Positions 13,774 through 17,588 of a stretch of 17,588 bases of DNA are shown here, in pieces. The notes beneath the pieces are model-generated. The model saw nothing but the letters and a program-made list of their open reading frames with translations. It did no database searches and was not told the DNA's origin. This DNA comes from Salmonirosea sp038204185 (GTDB taxonomy: Bacteria; Bacteroidota; Bacteroidia; Cytophagales; Spirosomataceae): positions 1-17,588 of the forward strand of contig JBBRDE010000100.1 of assembly GCA_038204185.1 (NCBI GenBank), written 5' to 3'. The position numbers were made by a program, and so were the translations under genes. Each line of letters begins with the position of its first letter. The stretch's first letter is position 1.

Positions 13774-15504
13774 TTAAAAAGTCTGCTGCCGGTATGGTAA
13801 GTTGTAGCGCAGCGCCAAAGTGAATAAGCGGGTTTTCTGCTGTATTTTGTAGCGAGGTGTTACTTCGCGCCGGTTCAACAAACGAGCATCCAGAAACAAA
13901 TTATGAAAAAGCATATAGGAAACGCGCAGATCCGCAAAACGTACTTGTGACGGTACCCCCTGCGCAATGCTGTTTCCGAAGTCCTTCACACGGGTTTCAT
14001 AATCCGGCAGGATATTGCCGCCCCAGTTTTTGCCGTCATAATCTACCCCCTGCCTGGTCCACATCAGGGTGCCATAGGTTGTCAGACGGGGTGTAACCTT
14101 ATAGCGGATAATCCCCAGAAACTCTCGAAAATTAGCCCCCAATGGGTGAGCCAGTGGCTGCCGGAAGTGAGTGTAATTTCGGCCACCATCCCGGTGCGTA
14201 TACGTATAGGGACGGGCGACGTTGTACTCGCCCTGAAGGTCAAGGTTGGGTACGCCAAAGGCATCCACATACTTAAAACCCAATTGCCCGCCGTACTTCT
14301 TAGTCCATGAACCCCGGTTGCTGAAGTAGTACTTCGTCAGAAACTCATCCATCATGAACTGCCCGTAAACGGAAGCCCGTTTAGCCAACAGCCAACGAAA
14401 ATTCACCCCTAATAAGGCATTATCCTCACTGCCCAGGTAGGACTCCACAAAGCGGTAGAAGATGATGGGGTTTAAATAATTGAGGTCGAATCCACCGCCC
14501 GTACTGTCGCGACTAAAAACCTCGGCTTCGAAAACCCCTATATTGAAGCGCTCCGAGAGGTTGACGCTAAGATGGTGCATAGCGGTGTATTTCTTAGCCC
14601 TGAGCAAATCCCTGCCTCTGAAATTCTGGTAATTGATCATGCTCGTCCAGAGATTGGTGTACTGGAACTTGCCCAGATGTGTATCGACGCGCAGGAAGAG
14701 ATAGGGGCTGCTGTTGTCGGAAAGAATCATCGAGCGATAGCCACTTCCCACAAAATTTCGGTCGTGGCCAAACTGCACATTGATGCTCTTTAAAGGGCGA
14801 AAGGTGATGTACCCCCGGGCCGACATAAAATCCAGCCCTTTGCCACCAAAGGCCTTGGCCAGCCCCTCACCCGGCATGTTGTAGCGGCCCACATAATTGC
14901 GGACGTATTGAGGAAAGATACCCTGGTTGTCGGAAACAAAGGTATAGAAACCCAGTTTTTTGTTAATCATGCCCCGTATCTCCACGCCGCGCCCCGTAAA
15001 CCATAAGGCCTGGTTAGTCTTGTTTTCCCCTCCGATGTAGTTGTTGCTGGAAAAATTCACGTGTAGATCTACGTCATCGGTATGCAGGCTGTATAGGTCG
15101 GCAGGATGGTCGAAAAAAGTACGGCGTTTACGAACTGGCGTCATATTGATGGAGCCCGCCCTTGACATATTACGTGCTCTACTATCCATTTCCAGGGTAG
15201 GCATAGTGATCCACTCCCTACTATCCTGGCGCAAGTATTCGATTGTGGCCCGATCTACGTATGTTAGACCCACGTTTCCTTCATGGGCGACACTGTCGGT
15301 GAGGGCTACCACCGCCCTGCGCTCGAAAGGCTTCATGTTGGAATGAAATCCCTCGGAAAATTTCCCCCTTTTTATTTCGAGTCGATCAATCAGGTGGTAG
15401 TAGTCGTCGTTCAGAGGAATGAACGTACTTTGCCCAAAGCTGCAGGAGATTCCCAAGAGTGACCAAAATCCAAAAACCACGATACTACGGGTCATTCGAG
15501 TCAT
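13774..15504 (-). CDS. Capsule-assembly Wzi-family outer-membrane protein
   Basis: The open frame begins at 15600, but the signal peptide (MTRMTRSIVVFGFWSLLGIS, ending near SFGQS) starts at ATG 15504 or 15495. I therefore choose 15504, giving 576 residues. The mature N-terminus FIPLNDDYYHLIDRLEIKRG is characteristic of Bacteroidota Wzi-like proteins. Many aromatic amphipathic strands follow (for example FTLALRYNLPY at the extreme C-terminus, ending in Phe), as in large outer-membrane beta-barrels. E. coli Wzi is an 18-stranded barrel that binds capsular polysaccharide at the surface; some Bacteroidota relatives are linked to gliding or exopolysaccharide, for example RemB. Linkage in one operon to gmhA supports a polysaccharide role here. 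The exact function, capsule anchoring versus adhesin exposure, is inference. The gene is divergent from upp across 141 bp. Confidence 0.82.
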   Translation of the reverse strand: MTRMTRSIVVFGFWSLLGISCSFGQSTFIPLNDDYYHLIDRLEIKRGKFSEGFHSNMKPFERRAVVALTDSVAHEGNVGLTYVDRATIEYLRQDSREWITMPTLEMDSRARNMSRAGSINMTPVRKRRTFFDHPADLYSLHTDDVDLHVNFSSNNYIGGENKTNQALWFTGRGVEIRGMINKKLGFYTFVSDNQGIFPQYVRNYVGRYNMPGEGLAKAFGGKGLDFMSARGYITFRPLKSINVQFGHDRNFVGSGYRSMILSDNSSPYLFLRVDTHLGKFQYTNLWTSMINYQNFRGRDLLRAKKYTAMHHLSVNLSERFNIGVFEAEVFSRDSTGGGFDLNYLNPIIFYRFVESYLGSEDNALLGVNFRWLLAKRASVYGQFMMDEFLTKYYFSNRGSWTKKYGGQLGFKYVDAFGVPNLDLQGEYNVARPYTYTHRDGGRNYTHFRQPLAHPLGANFREFLGIIRYKVTPRLTTYGTLMWTRQGVDYDGKNWGGNILPDYETRVKDFGNSIAQGVPSQVRFADLRVSYMLFHNLFLDARLLNRREVTPRYKIQQKTRLFTLALRYNLPYRQQTF

Positions 15505-15645
15505 AGGGACGGTTATTTTATGACTTTTTGCTGATGAAATAGCCCGCATAAGTGATGGCAGGTAATATTCTATTAGGTTTAAAAGTGCGAAATTAGCCAA
15601 ACCATTCGTATAATCGTTACTGTTTTTTCCAAAACCTGCACTAAC

Positions 15646-16290
15646 ATGTTCATTCTTTCCCGTACCCCTTCAATCGCCGACCGTTTTTTGACCGAGCTTC
15701 GTGACACTTCCCTTCAAACTGACCGAATGCGTTTCCGACGCAATATCGAGCGCCTCGGTGAGCTTTTGGCGTATGAAATATCCAAAACATTAGCCTATCG
15801 GGACGAAGCCATTCAGACACCCCTTGGCCCTACCACGGGGGTATCTCTACGCCAGCCCATTGTACTGGCTACCATTCTGCGGGCCAGTCTGCCTTTCCAT
15901 CAAGGTTTCCTTAATCTCTTCGATCGGGCCGAAAATGCGTTCATTGGGGCCTACCGGGAGCACCACACACAGGATGATGCCTTTGAAATAGAGATGGATT
16001 ACATTACCAGTCCAAATCTCCACGGCAAGACGCTTATTCTCATGGATCCCATGCTGGCCACGGGACGGTCGTTAGAAAAAGTCTACCATGCGCTGTTGCG
16101 TTTCGGTACACCCGCACAAACCCACGTAGCCGCTGTGATCGCCAGTCCCGAGGGGATCGATTACCTACAAGCCCGCATGCCCGAGTGCCGCCTGTGGCTG
16201 GGGGCCGTGGACAGCCACCTCAACGAGCATTTCTATATCGTGCCCGGCCTGGGCGATGCGGGCGACCTGGCATACGGGCCAAAGGAATAG
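15646..16290 (+). CDS. upp: Uracil phosphoribosyltransferase
   Basis: This cytoplasmic pyrimidine-salvage enzyme makes UMP and pyrophosphate from uracil and PRPP. At 214 residues it matches the usual length. The PRPP-binding loop is seen as ILMDPMLATGRS (131-142). RASLPFHQG (79-87) fits the family's R-A-G/S-L-P-F motif, and the uracil-binding C-terminus is IVPGLGDAGD (198-207). All key elements are intact. The gene is alone on its strand, divergent from the Wzi-gmhA operon. No consensus -7 box is evident upstream. Confidence 0.94.
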   Translation: MFILSRTPSIADRFLTELRDTSLQTDRMRFRRNIERLGELLAYEISKTLAYRDEAIQTPLGPTTGVSLRQPIVLATILRASLPFHQGFLNLFDRAENAFIGAYREHHTQDDAFEIEMDYITSPNLHGKTLILMDPMLATGRSLEKVYHALLRFGTPAQTHVAAVIASPEGIDYLQARMPECRLWLGAVDSHLNEHFYIVPGLGDAGDLAYGPKE

Positions 16291-16454
16291 TACATCCGGC
16301 CCATGTTAAATTCGTATGGGTACAATTTTCAACAACGTATCAAACCGTCCTTCTCGTCAGGAGGCTATGCCGGACTCAAGGGACAATCGCGTCTACTGGC
16401 ATTGTTTTGTTACAAATTCGGGAAAACACGTTTATTCCTTAAACTTTCAACAAC
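16291..16454 (+). other. Intergenic region upp to stress-protein gene
   Basis: This 164-bp region shows no recognisable hairpin terminator for upp and no perfect TAnnTTTG box. The run TTGTTTTG near 16403-16410 could be a -33 element, but nothing suitable follows at the right spacing. I see no small gene. Confidence 0.3.
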
Positions 16455-16952
16455 ATGAAAACCGAAGAAATGGCCCACGAATTGACGAAGGTCCAGGAGA
16501 TAATTAGTTCTATTGAAGTAGGTATGCTCACCACTATGCAAGATGACGGTGACCACCGCAGCAGGCCCATGCAGACCCAGAAACTCGACGCCGAAGGCTG
16601 CCTGTGGTTCCTGACCAGCCGCAGCTCGCATAAAACCGAAGAGTTGCAGAAGCACCCGAATGTGAACGTATCGTACGCCGATGCTGACGCGCAATCGTAC
16701 GTATCAGTGGTGGGTACCGCCTCCCTGGTCGATGACCCGGCTGTGAAGGAGGAGCTCTGGAGTACAATTGCGAAAGCATGGTTTCCCAAAGGGCTGGAAG
16801 ACCCTGATCTGACTGTGTTAAAAGTAAAAATAAAGGAAGCCGAATACTGGGACAGTAGTTCCTCCGAAATGGTTCGGGCTTACCACATCGCCAAAGCCAT
16901 CATTACGGGTACACAAGACGACGAAGGTGATCATGGAAAAGTGACCATGTGA
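16455..16952 (+). CDS. Pyridoxamine 5'-phosphate oxidase-like general stress protein
   Basis: This 165-residue protein of the FMN-binding split-barrel superfamily resembles bacterial general stress protein 26. Supporting motifs are GMLTTMQDDGDHRSRPM (23-39), LWFLTSRSSHKTEELQKHP (50-68), VNVSYADADAQSYVSVVGTA (69-88) and the late AEYWDSSSSEMVRAY (128-142). Members bind flavin and are induced by stress, but most have no demonstrated pyridoxamine-phosphate oxidase activity. True PdxH is longer and carries PLP-site residues that I do not see. Expression is probably monocistronic, since a strong terminator follows 27 nt after the stop. Confidence 0.88.
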   Translation: MKTEEMAHELTKVQEIISSIEVGMLTTMQDDGDHRSRPMQTQKLDAEGCLWFLTSRSSHKTEELQKHPNVNVSYADADAQSYVSVVGTASLVDDPAVKEELWSTIAKAWFPKGLEDPDLTVLKVKIKEAEYWDSSSSEMVRAYHIAKAIITGTQDDEGDHGKVTM

Positions 16953-16978
16953 TGCTAAAATAAAAGTCCCGTTTTACA

Positions 16979-17020
16979 AAGAAGCCCTGTAATCTGACGA
17001 ATACAGGGCTTCTTATTTTT
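16979..17020 (+). terminator. Intrinsic terminator of the stress-protein gene
   Basis: AAGAAGCCCTGTA (16979-16991) and TACAGGGCTTCTT (17002-17014) form a perfect 13-bp stem with a 10-nt loop, followed by ATTTTT on the plus strand. The gene to the right converges on it, with its stop at 17046. The minus-strand side has a weaker T-tract but could also use the hairpin. Confidence 0.85.
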
Positions 17021-17045
17021 ACATATAAGCTATTCTCTCACCTCA

Positions 17046-17588
17046 TTATTCTTTATTCCCATTTCCACTACCAAGCTTCGTGGCTCCGTTTTGTTTTTGC
17101 TCGGCCTGCATGGGATTCAGCGGACGCTGATTTTGCTCTTGCTTGTAAATCTGAAAGCGGGTAGGTTTAGCTACCGGAGGAAACGAATTGTCCTCGGTAT
17201 CGATGTCCGCAATTTCCTGGTAGGGATCCAGCGTCCACTGCTTTACCTTCTTTTTCGTAGAAATCACTTTCTGAATGCTCTGATCATTGAAGCGCCAGAT
17301 TTCGGCCGGGAATCTGGCTACCGAATCGGTGCCATCCTCGAACTCCATGCGCACGATTACCGGCATAACCAGTCCGCCTTTGTTTTTCACACTAAGCGTA
17401 TAAAAATTCGTATTCGATTGTACCAGTTCGCGCTCTTCGGGCGACAGGCTTGCCAGGTAGTCATCGTACTTCTTACGATCCTGGGGCGTAACCTTGAACT
17501 GGTCGTAGCGGGTGTAGAAATCCGCCATCGAGGAATCCTGCGCCACCACGGATTCGCTTTTCGTGAGCGCGTCGCGCTGTTTACTGAT
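17046..17588 (-). CDS. C-terminal part of a probable M1-family metallopeptidase
   Basis: The frame is open from the stop at 17046 to the right edge, giving 180 residues with the N-terminal bulk missing; the GTG at 17549 is internal. The segment VIVRMEFEDGTDSVARFPAE, then WRFNDQ, KVKQWTLDPYQEIADIDTED and NSFPP, resembles the end of Bacteroidota M1-type (gluzincin) metallopeptidases, which close with a beta-rich domain and a low-complexity Gln/Asn-rich tail as here. No zinc site (HExxH) is in the visible part, so the family call rests on overall resemblance. It is downstream of and convergent with the stress-protein gene. Confidence 0.65.
   Translation of the reverse strand: MSKQRDALTKSESVVAQDSSMADFYTRYDQFKVTPQDRKKYDDYLASLSPEERELVQSNTNFYTLSVKNKGGLVMPVIVRMEFEDGTDSVARFPAEIWRFNDQSIQKVISTKKKVKQWTLDPYQEIADIDTEDNSFPPVAKPTRFQIYKQEQNQRPLNPMQAEQKQNGATKLGSGNGNKE

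Noticed and set aside
15505..15600. Extra 32 N-terminal residues of the Wzi-like frame
   Set aside because: They precede a typical signal peptide, which must be N-terminal for export, so ATG 15504 (or 15495) is preferred.
15609..15614. TATAAT hexamer upstream of upp resembling an E. coli -10 box
   Set aside because: The housekeeping sigma factor of Bacteroidota uses TAnnTTTG, there is no TTGACA at the right spacing, and the hexamer is likely by chance in A/T-rich sequence.
16326..16454. Decamer TTTCAACAAC occurring twice upstream of the stress-protein gene
   Set aside because: Two short A/C-rich copies far apart with no wider similarity; most likely coincidence.
1..17588. Search by eye for CRISPR arrays, tRNA/rRNA genes, transposases, integrases, toxin-antitoxin or defence genes
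   Set aside because: None seen. Every long frame is accounted for by housekeeping, transport or envelope genes, and the gaps are short.

Overview
The window looks like chromosomal DNA of a Bacteroidota bacterium, probably Cytophagales (Spirosoma/Dyadobacter-like). The evidence is the repertoire (a VPS10/BNR-repeat secreted protein, a signal-peptide M28 peptidase, a Wzi-type outer-membrane protein, a ThuA-domain protein, the C-terminus of an M1-type peptidase), signal peptides ending in Ala/Gly-Gln, A-rich leaders without strong Shine-Dalgarno sites, and several TAnnTTTG -7 boxes. GC content is near one half by eye. Assignment below order is inference.

Layout. 1-5746 is all minus strand: a truncated BNR/VPS10-repeat secreted protein (1-1791), a small beta-barrel outer-membrane protein (2002-2604) with its terminator, an RsmF-like RNA cytosine-C5 methyltransferase (2699-4030) and a secreted M28 zinc peptidase (4151-5746). 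From 6024 the genes are on the plus strand: a membrane-anchored endonuclease/exonuclease/phosphatase (EEP) protein, an SLC13/DASS anion transporter, an AraC-HTH/O6-alkylguanine methyltransferase fusion and the translational GTPase TypA. TypA converges on a short NUDIX hydrolase (11888-12328) across a strong bidirectional terminator. A secreted ThuA-domain protein (12414-13169) converges on a Wzi-gmhA pair (15504-13190, minus). Then come upp (uracil phosphoribosyltransferase), a pyridoxamine-phosphate-oxidase-like stress protein with a strong terminator, and the C-terminal end of a probable M1 metallopeptidase running off the right edge.

How they work together. These are mostly independent housekeeping and envelope genes. 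The only clear operon is Wzi-gmhA (5 bp apart), which links an outer-membrane polysaccharide-assembly protein to heptose synthesis. The left part concentrates exported proteins, as is usual in this phylum. No intergenic stretch exceeds about 280 bp, and I see no tRNA, rRNA, CRISPR, insertion sequence, prophage or defence island.

The most interesting signals are regulatory or compositional: a perfect 16-bp palindrome fused to the -7 box of the Ada-like gene, with a second inverted repeat further upstream; an octamer repeat at the methyltransferase start that decides whether an upstream ATG is in frame; roughly five-fold over-representation of the palindrome GGTACC in all reading phases; and a non-canonical first SNT motif in the DASS transporter. 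I do not see a convincing new multi-gene system.
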